Shown: positions 1 to 6,588 of the stretch, one piece after another
How the letters are laid out: each line of letters opens with the position of its first letter
Numbering within the stretch: position 1 is the first letter of the stretch
Assembly: GCA_026552835.1 (NCBI GenBank)
Contig: JAPMTY010000123.1
Coordinates: forward strand, 1 to 12,570
DNA from: Candidatus Methanoperedens sp.
GTDB taxonomy: Archaea; Halobacteriota; Methanosarcinia; Methanosarcinales; Methanoperedenaceae
Direction: 5' to 3'
DNA: 12,570 nt
The notes under the pieces: model-generated
Told to the model about the DNA's origin: nothing
The model's database searches: none
What the model saw: the letters and a program-made list of their open reading frames with translations, nothing else
Program-made: the position numbers and the translations under genes

Positions 1-432
1 ATAAAGCACGGGACTGTTATTGACCATAGTACAGCCGGGCAGGCGCTCAATGTGCTTCGCATACTCGGGATATCGGGCACATCGACGGCTGTGGTGAGTG
101 TTGCGATGAACGTGCCCAGCGGGGTGCTCGGCTTGAAGGATATAGTAAAAGTAGAGGACAGGGAGCTAAAAGAGGAGGAAGTGGACAGGATTTCGCTTAT
201 CGCGCCTAATGCCACCATTAACATTATCAGGGATTTTGAGGTCATTGAGAAACATAAGGTGGAACTGCCTGAGCGGCTTGTAGGCGTGGTGAAATGTGAT
301 AATCCCAATTGCATTTCAAATACGAACGAGCCTGTTATTTCAAAGTTCGCGGTAAATAAGAAGCCTGTGGAGCTTCGGTGTATTTACTGTGACCATGTGA
401 TTTCTGAAGGGATTGCAGAGCATTTGATTTAA
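1..432 (+). CDS. pyrI: Aspartate carbamoyltransferase regulatory chain (5' end cut by window edge)
   Basis: This is the regulatory subunit of aspartate transcarbamoylase, which binds nucleotide effectors and holds the catalytic PyrB trimers together in de novo pyrimidine synthesis. The frame is open from base 1 and begins [20 protein letters not shown], the conserved start of the allosteric domain. About 8-12 N-terminal residues are therefore missing, and the GTG at base 52 is internal and not a start. The C-terminal zinc domain is intact, with four cysteines as CDNPNC (codons at 295 and 310) and CIYC (379 and 388), the family's structural Zn site that contacts PyrB. The visible part is 143 residues against about 150 for the family. 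pyrB is expected just upstream, outside the window. The arcC gene further right also handles carbamoyl phosphate, but it is not in the same transcript. Confidence 0.96.
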   Translation: MKHGTVIDHSTAGQALNVLRILGISGTSTAVVSVAMNVPSGVLGLKDIVKVEDRELKEEEVDRISLIAPNATINIIRDFEVIEKHKVELPERLVGVVKCDNPNCISNTNEPVISKFAVNKKPVELRCIYCDHVISEGIAEHLI

Positions 433-485
433 ACCAACTGTCAAGATGCAAACCTTAATTTAAGAAAAAAAGCGTATAACACCTC

Positions 486-728
486 ATGGACGAGAATACC
501 GTAAACAGGACAAAGGCTGCCATCAACGCCCTGATAGACATAGAGCAGTTGTGGATCGAGAACACGCCTAATTATAACCTCTCCACGCAGGAACTGCTGG
601 TTCTCAAGAAAAGGCTTGAGCGGGCTTCGGAGAATGTTTCTAAGATTTACGAGGAGAACAGGGCAAAGTTAGAGGCTGCTGAGGATGAAATCAAAAAGAT
701 GCATGAGGGGAAGAAAAAGAAAGGGTGA
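486..728 (+). CDS. Small charged helical (coiled-coil) protein, function unknown
   Basis: This 80-residue soluble protein is not one I recognise. It is predicted almost wholly helical. A mildly hydrophobic N-terminal segment (residues 10-24) is followed by a heptad-like charged helix (about 35-72, with LVLKKRLERASENVSKIYEE) and a basic lysine tail, GKKKKG. No catalytic motif or cysteine is visible. There is no clear ribosome site. A TTAATTTAAG TATA-like element about 25-30 bases upstream of ATG 486 suggests a leaderless transcript separate from pyrI. Its stop overlaps a possible GTG start of the next gene (GTGA at 725-728), so the two could be cotranscribed. Base composition and codon use resemble pyrI more than the AT-rich gene that follows. 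It could be an accessory or DNA/protein-binding helper, but this is not shown. Confidence 0.65.
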   Translation: MDENTVNRTKAAINALIDIEQLWIENTPNYNLSTQELLVLKKRLERASENVSKIYEENRAKLEAAEDEIKKMHEGKKKKG

Positions 729-781
729 GATATTATTCTCCGTACATCGACGGGTTTGTGAAACAGATGGTGGATAATCAA

Positions 782-1378
782 ATGGAACTCAAAACTTTAT
801 TAGATGTTTTATTTATAATTGTTTCAATGTTGGGGATTATACTTGGAGGGCTATGGGGTTATTACAAATGGAAAAATGAACTAAAAGGGATGAGGGAAGA
901 AGAAGGATTGTATGACCCAAGATTAAATATGTTCGTTGAGATAAAAACACATGAGGGAAGGTCTGATGAAACTAAATTAGTTGAAATTAATGGGTTTTTA
1001 AAAAATATCGGCAGAATACCAATACAGGTGGACTACAGCAAGTCGCGCATTAACATTTATCAAATTCCAAAGGAGTATCAAATGCCTATTGGTTCAGCTT
1101 TCTTGAAACCATTTAAAACAATCAATTTTACCAATTTTAACAGAGTCGCTATTTTGGATACAGGAATCACTTACCCTATTCCTACAACGATATATGATCT
1201 TTCAAAAAAAGGAATTTTTTATTTCGATATAATTTTCGACATTGGAGCTCATAAGGATAGTTATTCTCGTAAGAACATTCTTTTTCCCGAAAAAATAGGA
1301 TCGAGATCGCTTATTTATAATATCACATTATTATTGCCAGAGGACGCTTCAGAGGTGACTAATGGTAGTCTTGAATAG
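782..1378 (+). CDS. Single-pass membrane protein with a beta-rich domain, function unknown, AT-rich
   Basis: Start chosen at ATG 782 because GGTGGA lies 7 bases upstream. A longer form from GTG 725 would overlap the previous stop by 4 bases and add 19 residues. From ATG 782 the protein has 198 residues. It has one hydrophobic segment (about residues 5-27, ending GGLWGYYKWK) followed by KWKNELKGMR, so by the positive-inside rule the rest probably faces the cytoplasm. The remainder (about 45-190) is rich in alternating hydrophobic residues and looks like a beta-sandwich, with no catalytic motif or cysteine pair. Base composition differs from the neighbours: 21 G+C in the 60 bases at 901-960, against 29 of 60 at 2101-2160. 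This hints at a different history or relaxed codon selection. I do not recognise the family. Confidence 0.65.
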   Translation: MELKTLLDVLFIIVSMLGIILGGLWGYYKWKNELKGMREEEGLYDPRLNMFVEIKTHEGRSDETKLVEINGFLKNIGRIPIQVDYSKSRINIYQIPKEYQMPIGSAFLKPFKTINFTNFNRVAILDTGITYPIPTTIYDLSKKGIFYFDIIFDIGAHKDSYSRKNILFPEKIGSRSLIYNITLLLPEDASEVTNGSLE

Positions 1379-1440
1379 TCGAATTTAAATGGTATCTCCA
1401 CCCAGAAGGGATGTGGTTTCCTTTACCCTATACTATATCG

Positions 1441-1465
1441 TTTTTAATCTAAGTTTTTTAAAAAA
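1441..1465 (+). terminator. Oligo-T terminator tract after the AT-rich membrane-protein gene
   Basis: Two T runs (1441-1445 and 1454-1459) lie 60-80 bases after the stop codon. The second is part of a T6A6 palindrome at 1454-1465. Archaeal RNA polymerase stops at such oligo-T tracts. The T6A6 could equally serve as a TATA element for a transcript running to the right. Confidence 0.4.
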
Positions 1466-1533
1466 GGGCTAATCTGACGATAATATATAGCCCTAGGCAT
1501 CCACTCTGATGCCCCGCAAATTGCATCATGATG
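1466..1533 (+). repeat. Tandem and alternating inverted repeats in the gap before cbiM
   Basis: A 7-bp stem AGGGCTA/TAGCCCT (1465-1471 with 1488-1494) is followed directly by the hairpin GGCATC/GATGCC (1496-1501 with 1508-1513, 6-base loop). GCATC recurs at 1523-1527, inside a perfect palindrome CATCATGATG (1524-1533). The GATGC at 1508-1512 can therefore pair with either the copy before it or the copy after it. This 300-base gap (1379-1678) has no supportable gene. A further perfect 10-bp palindrome GATAGCTATC lies at 1579-1588. Whether these act as RNA folds or as DNA sites is unknown. Confidence 0.5.
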
Positions 1534-1622
1534 TTGGGTGACTGCAAACATTAGGCGTTTCTCAGGCTCTCATAAGGCGATAGCTATCCACAACAACCCC
1601 CATCAAAACCCCAACCATCACT

Positions 1623-1672
1623 TATTTATATCAATTTAACTTTACTGAAATCAAGTTTAATTGATTAGGTGG
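1623..1672 (+). promoter_or_regulatory. cbiMQO promoter with inverted-repeat operator candidate and ribosome site
   Basis: A TATA box TATTTATA lies at 1623-1630, placing the transcription start near 1650. ATCAATTTAAC (1630-1640) and GTTTAATTGAT (1655-1665) form an inverted repeat that matches at 10 of 11 positions across a 14-base spacer. It runs from the edge of the TATA box over the likely start site, where a repressor would block initiation. The ribosome site AGGTGG (1667-1672) is 6 bases before ATG 1679. The long spacer resembles operators of NikR-type metal repressors, but that assignment is inference. Confidence 0.55.
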
Positions 1673-1678
1673 ACATAA

Positions 1679-2590
1679 ATGCACATCTCAGATGGGATTC
1701 TGGAACCAAAATGGATTTTATTCTGGTTCGTAATATCTGCGATATTCATCTCACTGGGCTTGCGGATAATCAACAAACGCATCGCAGCCGACCCCGCATA
1801 CCTTCCCAGGATTTCACTCATTGGCGCAGTGGTGTTTGTCATATCAGTCTGGCACATTCCCGTACCTGTGACTGGCTCATCATCCCATCCCGTGGGAACA
1901 CCTCTCGCTTCGATAATCATAGGACCTTTTGCAACAGTCGTGATAAGCGCGATTTCCCTTTTCTTCCAGGCTTTCATAGCCCACGGCGGTCTCACCACCA
2001 TCGGAGCGAACACCTTTTCCATGGGAATCGTGGGAGCCTTTAGCGGCTATCTTGTTTACAGGCTTCTCAAAAACATCTCTCCTCTCTGGTTTTCCGCAGG
2101 CATGGCAGGATTTGTAGGAAGCATCCTCACATACCTGACAACAGCACTTGAACTTGCGCTCTCACTGAATCCGGGAAATGTTATGCACTACTGGAAATTA
2201 TATTCGCTCGGATTTATTCCAACGCAGCTCCCGCTTGCGTTTATGGAATTCGCATTCACCGGATTTACCATAAAATACATTAGCGAAACAAAAGCAGAAG
2301 TCATGAGCAACGCGGGCGGCATGGATAAATTCACGAAAACTGCCGTGATTTTAATGATATTGATCTCCTCATTTATTGCCGCTGGCGCATACATCGGCTA
2401 CCTCGGCGGATATAAACTTGCAGGCGTTGACGGCACTGTTGAGTCGCTTGCCGCGCCTGCTTCGGTCTCGAAAGGAGTAGGAGTGCAATTGATGGCGCGC
2501 CTTGGCGAGCCTGTGGGTTTTGCGCTTGTGGGTATTACAGGCGGCCTGGTAACTGGATATTTCTCCAGAGAATTCAGGAGGAAACACTGA
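1679..2590 (+). CDS. cbiM: Cobalt/nickel ECF transporter substrate-binding subunit, CbiM/NikM with fused N-type C-terminus
   Basis: This is the membrane S-component that binds Co2+ or Ni2+ and passes it through the ECF transporter formed with CbiQ and CbiO. The protein starts MHISDGIL, the family signature in which the free N-terminus and His2 chelate the metal; this also fixes the start at ATG 1679. Candidate further ligands are H59 and H70, in WHIPVPVTGSSSHPVGTPL. The CbiM core (about residues 1-205) has several membrane helices and the GGLTTIGANTFSMG segment. Residues 220-295 add two more helices around AGVDGTVESLA, resembling the PDGLE/CbiN-NikN module, so the usual separate small subunit appears fused. 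It ends in the TGATG that starts cbiQ. Metal choice cannot be settled from the sequence; the nearby CobT-like enzyme favours cobalt, while an archaeon with nickel enzymes could equally use nickel. Confidence 0.93.
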   Translation: MHISDGILEPKWILFWFVISAIFISLGLRIINKRIAADPAYLPRISLIGAVVFVISVWHIPVPVTGSSSHPVGTPLASIIIGPFATVVISAISLFFQAFIAHGGLTTIGANTFSMGIVGAFSGYLVYRLLKNISPLWFSAGMAGFVGSILTYLTTALELALSLNPGNVMHYWKLYSLGFIPTQLPLAFMEFAFTGFTIKYISETKAEVMSNAGGMDKFTKTAVILMILISSFIAAGAYIGYLGGYKLAGVDGTVESLAAPASVSKGVGVQLMARLGEPVGFALVGITGGLVTGYFSREFRRKH

Positions 2591-3411
2591 TGCTGGAATG
2601 GCTAAATCGCGATCCCCTGAATGGGATTGTAATCACTATCGCATTTTTCATTTCATTGATGATAGGAAGATTTCTTCGAAATGAAAAAGATAGAGCAGAT
2701 GGTAAAATTGATACAAGAATCAAAATACTGGTCTCGTTTCTCCTGATTATCGTTTTAACCCTAATGGAACACTGGTATTTCCCGCTCCTGATTGCGGCAT
2801 TCTGCGCTGGTATTGCGCTTAAGAAAAAGGTGGTCAAGGCTTATGGCAAAATGCTTGTCTTTCCGGTGGTGCTGGCTCTATTTATCATGGCTGTCCAGGG
2901 CTTTAATTTTGAGATGAATTCAGCGGGTTCGGGAAGCATTACTGTCAATCCGGCAGGGCTTGAGTATGGTTTTCTTGTTTTTTCAAGGGTATTTGCGTCA
3001 GCCTCAGTCCTTATTCTTCTTTTGCTCACCACTTCCAGGAACGAGTTGCTTGAAAGCATGCGCACGTTCGGGGTTCCAAAAACATTACTTGAAATTTCAA
3101 CTTTCATGTTCAGATACATAAAGACCTTTTCACATGAGGGAGAAAAAATAAAATTGGCGCAGGAATCGCGATGCGGCATGCGCGCTGGATTGGTTGGGCG
3201 TGTTCGCAATATCGCCTCGGTTTCAGGAGCGCTCATTACCAGGGCATTCACAAAAAGCGAAGCCGTTCACAGAGCCATGCTTTCGCGCTGCTGGAAACCT
3301 GGTTTCGTCTATTCAAAAGATTGCACGCCGTTAAACAAAGGCGACCTGGTACTGGGAATTATTATCTTTTCCGGGATTTTCTTCCTGCTTGGGCTGGACT
3401 GGCTACTGTGA
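2590..3411 (+). CDS. cbiQ: ECF cobalt/nickel transporter transmembrane (T) subunit
   Basis: This is the EcfT-type membrane subunit that links the metal-binding CbiM to the ATPase CbiO. Its 273 residues carry about five or six membrane helices (residues 14-28, 46-75, 88-105, 133-148, 254-272). A long cytoplasmic helical region (150-240) holds the coupling motifs. In most EcfT proteins these read A-R-G; here both copies read S-R-C (residues 193-195 and 232-234), in AQESRCGM and AMLSRCW. The start ATG overlaps the cbiM stop by one base (TGATG), implying translational coupling, and cbiO starts 7 bases after its stop. MRTFGVPKTLLE (about 157-168) is typical of the family. The cysteine replacing glycine in both coupling motifs is a departure from the common consensus, which may be normal in related archaea. 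Confidence 0.92.
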   Translation: MLEWLNRDPLNGIVITIAFFISLMIGRFLRNEKDRADGKIDTRIKILVSFLLIIVLTLMEHWYFPLLIAAFCAGIALKKKVVKAYGKMLVFPVVLALFIMAVQGFNFEMNSAGSGSITVNPAGLEYGFLVFSRVFASASVLILLLLTTSRNELLESMRTFGVPKTLLEISTFMFRYIKTFSHEGEKIKLAQESRCGMRAGLVGRVRNIASVSGALITRAFTKSEAVHRAMLSRCWKPGFVYSKDCTPLNKGDLVLGIIIFSGIFFLLGLDWLL

Positions 3412-3418
3412 GGCAGCA

Positions 3419-4735
3419 ATGAACGTCATAAAAACAACCGGGCTTGAATATACATACGCAGACGGAACATGCGCCCTGGCGGGTGTGAATTTTGAAGCTG
3501 ACAGCGGTGAGAAAATTGCAGTCCTTGGCCCGAACGGGAGCGGAAAAACCACCCTCTTCTATCACTTTAACGGCCTTGTTGAGCCGGCTCGTGGGGAAGT
3601 ACTGGTATACGGCGAAAAAATCAGTAAAACCAATATCGATGAAGTTAGGAAACGCGTGGGTCTTGTTTTCCAGGAATCGGACAACCAGTTGTTCTCACCT
3701 ACCGTGTTTGAAGATATCGCTTTTGGTCCAAAAAATCTCGGATTGGGCGCGAATGAGATAAAGAACAGGGTGTCGCGGGTGCTGCACAGGTTCGATATCG
3801 AAAATCTTGCACGAAAAAATCCTGCTAACTTAAGCGGCGGGCAGAAAAAAAAGGTAGCTATAGCAGGGGTACTGGCAATGGAGCCTGATGTTCTTGTGCT
3901 TGATGAACCCACTTCCGGCATGGATGCAGCCGGGATTACGGATGTAATGGAGGTTCTCGATGAATTAAATGGGGAAGGGAAAACAATTATAATATCAACT
4001 CATGATTCCGACCTTGCGGCATCATGGGCTGACCGCATGTATATCTTGAATAAAGGAAAAGTCTTCAAATCGGGAATCCCAAAACATATTTTTGCTGATG
4101 AAAAACTGATCGCAGATGCGGGATTGAGGCAGCCTGTCATAGTCCAGACGTACCGTGAGTTCCGGGCACGCGGTATTTCAGGAGGCGAAGTCCCGCTTTC
4201 AGTTCTTGACCTTATGGATTCTGTTGATGCAAAAGTAATGAACATCAGGTGCGCCATAGCAGCCTCGGATGTCCTGGCAGGCGACGAGGTTTCCCTTGAA
4301 ATCAAAGACGGCATGCTTGTTGCGGACAAAGGTTCAAAAGCTGTTACCGGGAAAGTAGTGTTTGCAGGAAAAAAGGGCGAGGATATTGCAATAAAGGATG
4401 TTGCGGGCGACTTGCAGCAGCTCGCAGGTACGGTAACAATCTTCCGGGTTCCAGGAATAATTGAAGGAGGCTCAAGGGCGGCTGACATGGAAAAGGTCCG
4501 TGAAATACTTTCTAAAAACAAGCATCAAAAGATAGGCGCGATGGGCACATCTGCGAAGGTATTGGTTAATAAAATGAGGGTCAGGTGCGATTTTGAGTTT
4601 GATGTAATCCAGTCAGGTATGCTTGCGGCGCTTCGGGGTTTTGATGTGTGCATTTTTGCATCAGGAGGAATGGCTGAAAGAGCGGTTGAGAAAGTGAAGG
4701 AACGAAAGCTCAAATACGAATCGTTTGTGCTATAA
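3419..4735 (+). CDS. cbiO: ECF cobalt/nickel transporter ATPase with long unrecognised C-terminal domain
   Basis: This is the ATPase that drives metal uptake with CbiM and CbiQ. Start chosen at ATG 3419, 7 bases after the cbiQ stop and with GAGG just upstream; an earlier in-frame ATG at 3389 would overlap cbiQ. The ABC domain is complete in about residues 1-235: Walker A GPNGSGKTT (37-45), Q-loop VFQESDNQ with Q85, signature LSGGQ (138-142), Walker B VLVLDEP (158-164) and switch H195. CbiO proteins are usually about 270-280 residues; this one has 438. The extra part (about 270-438) has alternating strands and helices, including KIGAMGTSAKVLVNK and RGFDVCIFASGGMAERAVEK, which looks like a small Rossmann-like fold. 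It has no recognisable catalytic motif. It is in frame, with composition like the rest of the gene, so it is a genuine fusion and not read-through of a broken neighbour. Confidence 0.93.
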   Translation: MNVIKTTGLEYTYADGTCALAGVNFEADSGEKIAVLGPNGSGKTTLFYHFNGLVEPARGEVLVYGEKISKTNIDEVRKRVGLVFQESDNQLFSPTVFEDIAFGPKNLGLGANEIKNRVSRVLHRFDIENLARKNPANLSGGQKKKVAIAGVLAMEPDVLVLDEPTSGMDAAGITDVMEVLDELNGEGKTIIISTHDSDLAASWADRMYILNKGKVFKSGIPKHIFADEKLIADAGLRQPVIVQTYREFRARGISGGEVPLSVLDLMDSVDAKVMNIRCAIAASDVLAGDEVSLEIKDGMLVADKGSKAVTGKVVFAGKKGEDIAIKDVAGDLQQLAGTVTIFRVPGIIEGGSRAADMEKVREILSKNKHQKIGAMGTSAKVLVNKMRVRCDFEFDVIQSGMLAALRGFDVCIFASGGMAERAVEKVKERKLKYESFVL

Positions 4736-4789
4736 TTATATGGTTAAACGGCAGAGTAATTATAGAAGATAAATATAGCCAGAAGTAAT

Positions 4790-5713
4790 ATGAGCCGGAT
4801 AGTAATCGCAATAGGCGGGAATGCAATATTGAATCCCGCAAGGGGAAGCCCTGTAGAGCAGCAGAGAATGATAGATGAGACCTGCATGGAAATTGCCCAG
4901 ATTATCCGGAAAGGCTATGATGTTGTCCTGACACACGGAAACGGCCCCCAGATAGGGAATATCCTCGCAATGCAGGAAGAATGCGCCCTTGTTCATCCCC
5001 AGCCTCTGGATGTATGCGGAGCGCAAACGCAGGGGATGCTCGGGTACTCGCTCCAGCAGTCGCTTGATAACAGGCTCAGGGAAAGCGGGATAACAAAGCA
5101 GGTCGCAACAGTGCTGACGCAGGTAGTCGTGGATGCATCCTCGTCTTCTTTTACTAACCCCACAAAGCCGATTGGCATCTATTATCCTGAATCAAGAGCG
5201 CAGGAAATGATAGCGCTGGGAATAAAGATGATTCCTGATAAAAAGGGCTACCGCCGTGTTGTTCCTTCTCCCATGCCGCTTCAGCTCGTGGAAGAAGATG
5301 TCATAAGGAAACTTGCCGCTCTTGGAGTTATTGTCATTGCGGCAGGCGGCGGCGGAATTCCGGTTATCCGGAAAAACGGCTCGCTGGTGGGCGTTGAAGC
5401 TGTAATTGACAAGGATTTGACAGGAAGCCTCCTGGCATCGGCTATCGGAGCTGAAACTTTTTTGATACTAACAGATGTTGAAAAGGCGGCATTGAATTAC
5501 GGGAAAGATAACCAGGTTGACCTTGATGAAATCACAGTTTCAGAAGCCGAGCGATACATAGAAGAGGGACATTTCGGGAAAGGCAGCATGGAGCCCAAGA
5601 TTCTTGCAGCTCTCAAATTCATAAAATCGGGTGGTAAAACCGCAATTGTTTCAAGTCTTGATAAGGCGTTGCCGGCGCTTCTTGGTACTGCAGGCACGCG
5701 GATTATAGCGTAA
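4790..5713 (+). CDS. arcC: Carbamate kinase
   Basis: It interconverts carbamoyl phosphate + ADP with carbamate + ATP, either gaining ATP from carbamoyl phosphate breakdown or supplying carbamoyl phosphate for pyrimidines and arginine. The 307 residues match the family length. The motifs run in order: GGNAI (9-13), THGNGPQIG (48-56), the QGMLGY region (81-86), YRRVVPSP (154-161), AAGGGGIPV (184-192), IDKDL with K208, LTDVEKA (227-233) and HFGKGSMEPK (261-270), which together form the amino-acid kinase fold. The 54-base gap after cbiO is AT-rich with TATA-like stretches (TTATAT and ATAAATATAG), so it probably has its own promoter. No strong ribosome site precedes ATG 4790. It ends three bases from the convergent CxxC gene. 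No arginine deiminase or ornithine transcarbamoylase gene is adjacent, so the direction of flux cannot be inferred. Confidence 0.95.
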   Translation: MSRIVIAIGGNAILNPARGSPVEQQRMIDETCMEIAQIIRKGYDVVLTHGNGPQIGNILAMQEECALVHPQPLDVCGAQTQGMLGYSLQQSLDNRLRESGITKQVATVLTQVVVDASSSSFTNPTKPIGIYYPESRAQEMIALGIKMIPDKKGYRRVVPSPMPLQLVEEDVIRKLAALGVIVIAAGGGGIPVIRKNGSLVGVEAVIDKDLTGSLLASAIGAETFLILTDVEKAALNYGKDNQVDLDEITVSEAERYIEEGHFGKGSMEPKILAALKFIKSGGKTAIVSSLDKALPALLGTAGTRIIA

Positions 5714-5716
5714 TAT

Positions 5717-5923
5717 TCAGGTTGGTTTTCTTGATGAGATTACCTTATTCAGGTCAGCTACCAGAGCATCCACATTGATACCGTGCGCCATTGCTCCTTC
5801 CTCGATGCTTTCGAATGCTGACACGTGGCATCCGACGCAATGGAGACCGTGCCTCATGAATACCATCATGCTTTCAGGATACTGGCTTACTACTTCCTCG
5901 ATTTTCATATCTTTTGTTATCAT
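5717..5923 (-). CDS. Small CxxC redox protein, DUF1858 / hybrid-cluster-protein-associated disulfide domain
   Basis: This 68-residue cytoplasmic protein matches the DUF1858 (ScdA N-terminal-like) family, also described as the hybrid-cluster-protein-associated redox disulfide domain. Key signs are the KIEEVVSQYPESMMVFMRHGLHCVGC segment with C29-x-x-C32, followed by SAFESIEEGAMAHGIN and a closing helix. Family members often sit beside redox or nitric-oxide stress enzymes, but the exact role is not established. A strong ribosome site AAGGAG lies 6-7 bases before the ATG at 5923. It is the last gene of a same-strand series with the CGGC and DUF2124 genes, separated from the CGGC gene by 98 bases that probably hold its own promoter. 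It converges on arcC with a 3-base gap. Confidence 0.88.
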   Translation of the reverse strand: MITKDMKIEEVVSQYPESMMVFMRHGLHCVGCHVSAFESIEEGAMAHGINVDALVADLNKVISSRKPT

Positions 5924-6021
5924 GATTAACTCCTTATTTATTCGTATAGTAGCGAACGTTGATAAAGCTTTCCAACCCTCTCTAAATCTAACATTCCTGC
6001 ATTTAAAAGTTCTGATTTTTT

Positions 6022-6534
6022 TTAGTGATGCGTGCCTTCCACGACTTTCACTCCTTTCTTGATGATCATTTGTTTTATTTCATCTATATGAGGGCATTTC
6101 GGGTAGCCCCCTTCCATAAGCATACAGGAACTTAAGTGAATGACATCCACATTATGCTTCAAAAGACTATCCACAAGCCTGAAAACCCGCCTTCCAGAGC
6201 ATCCTCCGCATGTGAAAAAACCAATTATCTCGGCATCCTCGCCGTATTCCTCAAAATGTACTTTTCGCTTGTTAAACGCTTTAAAGCAAGCAACTCCAGG
6301 ACATGTCTCGCTTACTATATCACATCTGACGACCGCAATCTTCGTTGTCTTTTTATCTTTTTCATCCTTTCCCAGAAGGGCTCTGAATTGAGCTTCTGTT
6401 TCTTTCACGTCCCCGATAGTGACGAGGTTCTTTCCTTTCTTTCCCGCCACAGTTTCAATACCCATTTTAGCCATACTGCGGACGTGTTCCGGCACTTTCT
6501 CAAGCTCTTTTAATGCTTCGGGTTCCCATTCCAT
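6022..6534 (-). CDS. PCP_red domain fused to CGGC domain: cysteine-rich redox or metal-binding protein
   Basis: It joins two modules in 170 residues. Residues 1-48 (EWEPEALKELEKVPEHVRSM onward) match the short helical PCP_red domain, named from the C-terminus of protochlorophyllide reductase subunits and common as a stand-alone piece in anaerobes. Residues 64-168 match the CGGC domain: IAVVRCDIVSETCPGVACF, FFTCGGCSGRR with C109-G-G-C112, HLSSCM, and YPKCPHIDEIK. Seven cysteines (71, 78, 83, 109, 112, 137, 147) suggest metal or cluster binding or thiol chemistry, but the reaction is not known. A TATA element TTTATAAA (minus strand, 6556-6563) and the ribosome site GAGGT (6542-6546) precede ATG 6534, so it can be transcribed apart from the DUF2124-like gene 54 bases upstream. 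The C-terminal HH is unremarkable. Confidence 0.85.
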   Translation of the reverse strand: MEWEPEALKELEKVPEHVRSMAKMGIETVAGKKGKNLVTIGDVKETEAQFRALLGKDEKDKKTTKIAVVRCDIVSETCPGVACFKAFNKRKVHFEEYGEDAEIIGFFTCGGCSGRRVFRLVDSLLKHNVDVIHLSSCMLMEGGYPKCPHIDEIKQMIIKKGVKVVEGTHH

Positions 6535-6541
6535 CCGTATT

Positions 6542-6566
6542 ACCTCAGGCTTGTTTTTATAAATAT
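6542..6566 (-). promoter_or_regulatory. Promoter and ribosome site of the PCP_red-CGGC gene
   Basis: On the minus strand ATATTTATAAA (6556-6566) is a good TATA box about 22 bases before ATG 6534. GAGGT (6542-6546) is a ribosome site 7 bases before it. The short distance implies a very short leader, with the ribosome site close to the transcript's 5' end. Confidence 0.45.
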
Positions 6567-6588
6567 GTTTGCAAGCTGATTCATAACA

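Noticed and set aside
1471..1550. Possible C/D box guide RNA (CTGA and TGATG-like words)
   Set aside because: The C, D', C' and D boxes do not occur in the right order and spacing, and the TGATG words are explained by the GCATC/GATGC repeats.
1496..1600. Cobalamin riboswitch upstream of cbiM
   Set aside because: No B12-box or conserved core sequence was found, and the likely promoter is downstream of the structured region.
1657..2043. Open frames on both strands overlapping the start of cbiM (about 120 codons each)
   Set aside because: They overlap the strongly conserved MHISDGIL start of cbiM in other frames and encode no recognisable domain; they are by-products of cbiM codon use.
3389..3418. 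Upstream in-frame ATG for cbiO
   Set aside because: It would overlap cbiQ by 23 bases and add MGWTGYCEAA, which does not resemble the CbiO N-terminus; ATG 3419 has a ribosome site and the usual start.
6000..6022. T-run as a terminator for the CGGC gene
   Set aside because: The T-run is on the plus strand; the CGGC gene is transcribed from the minus strand and would see A residues.
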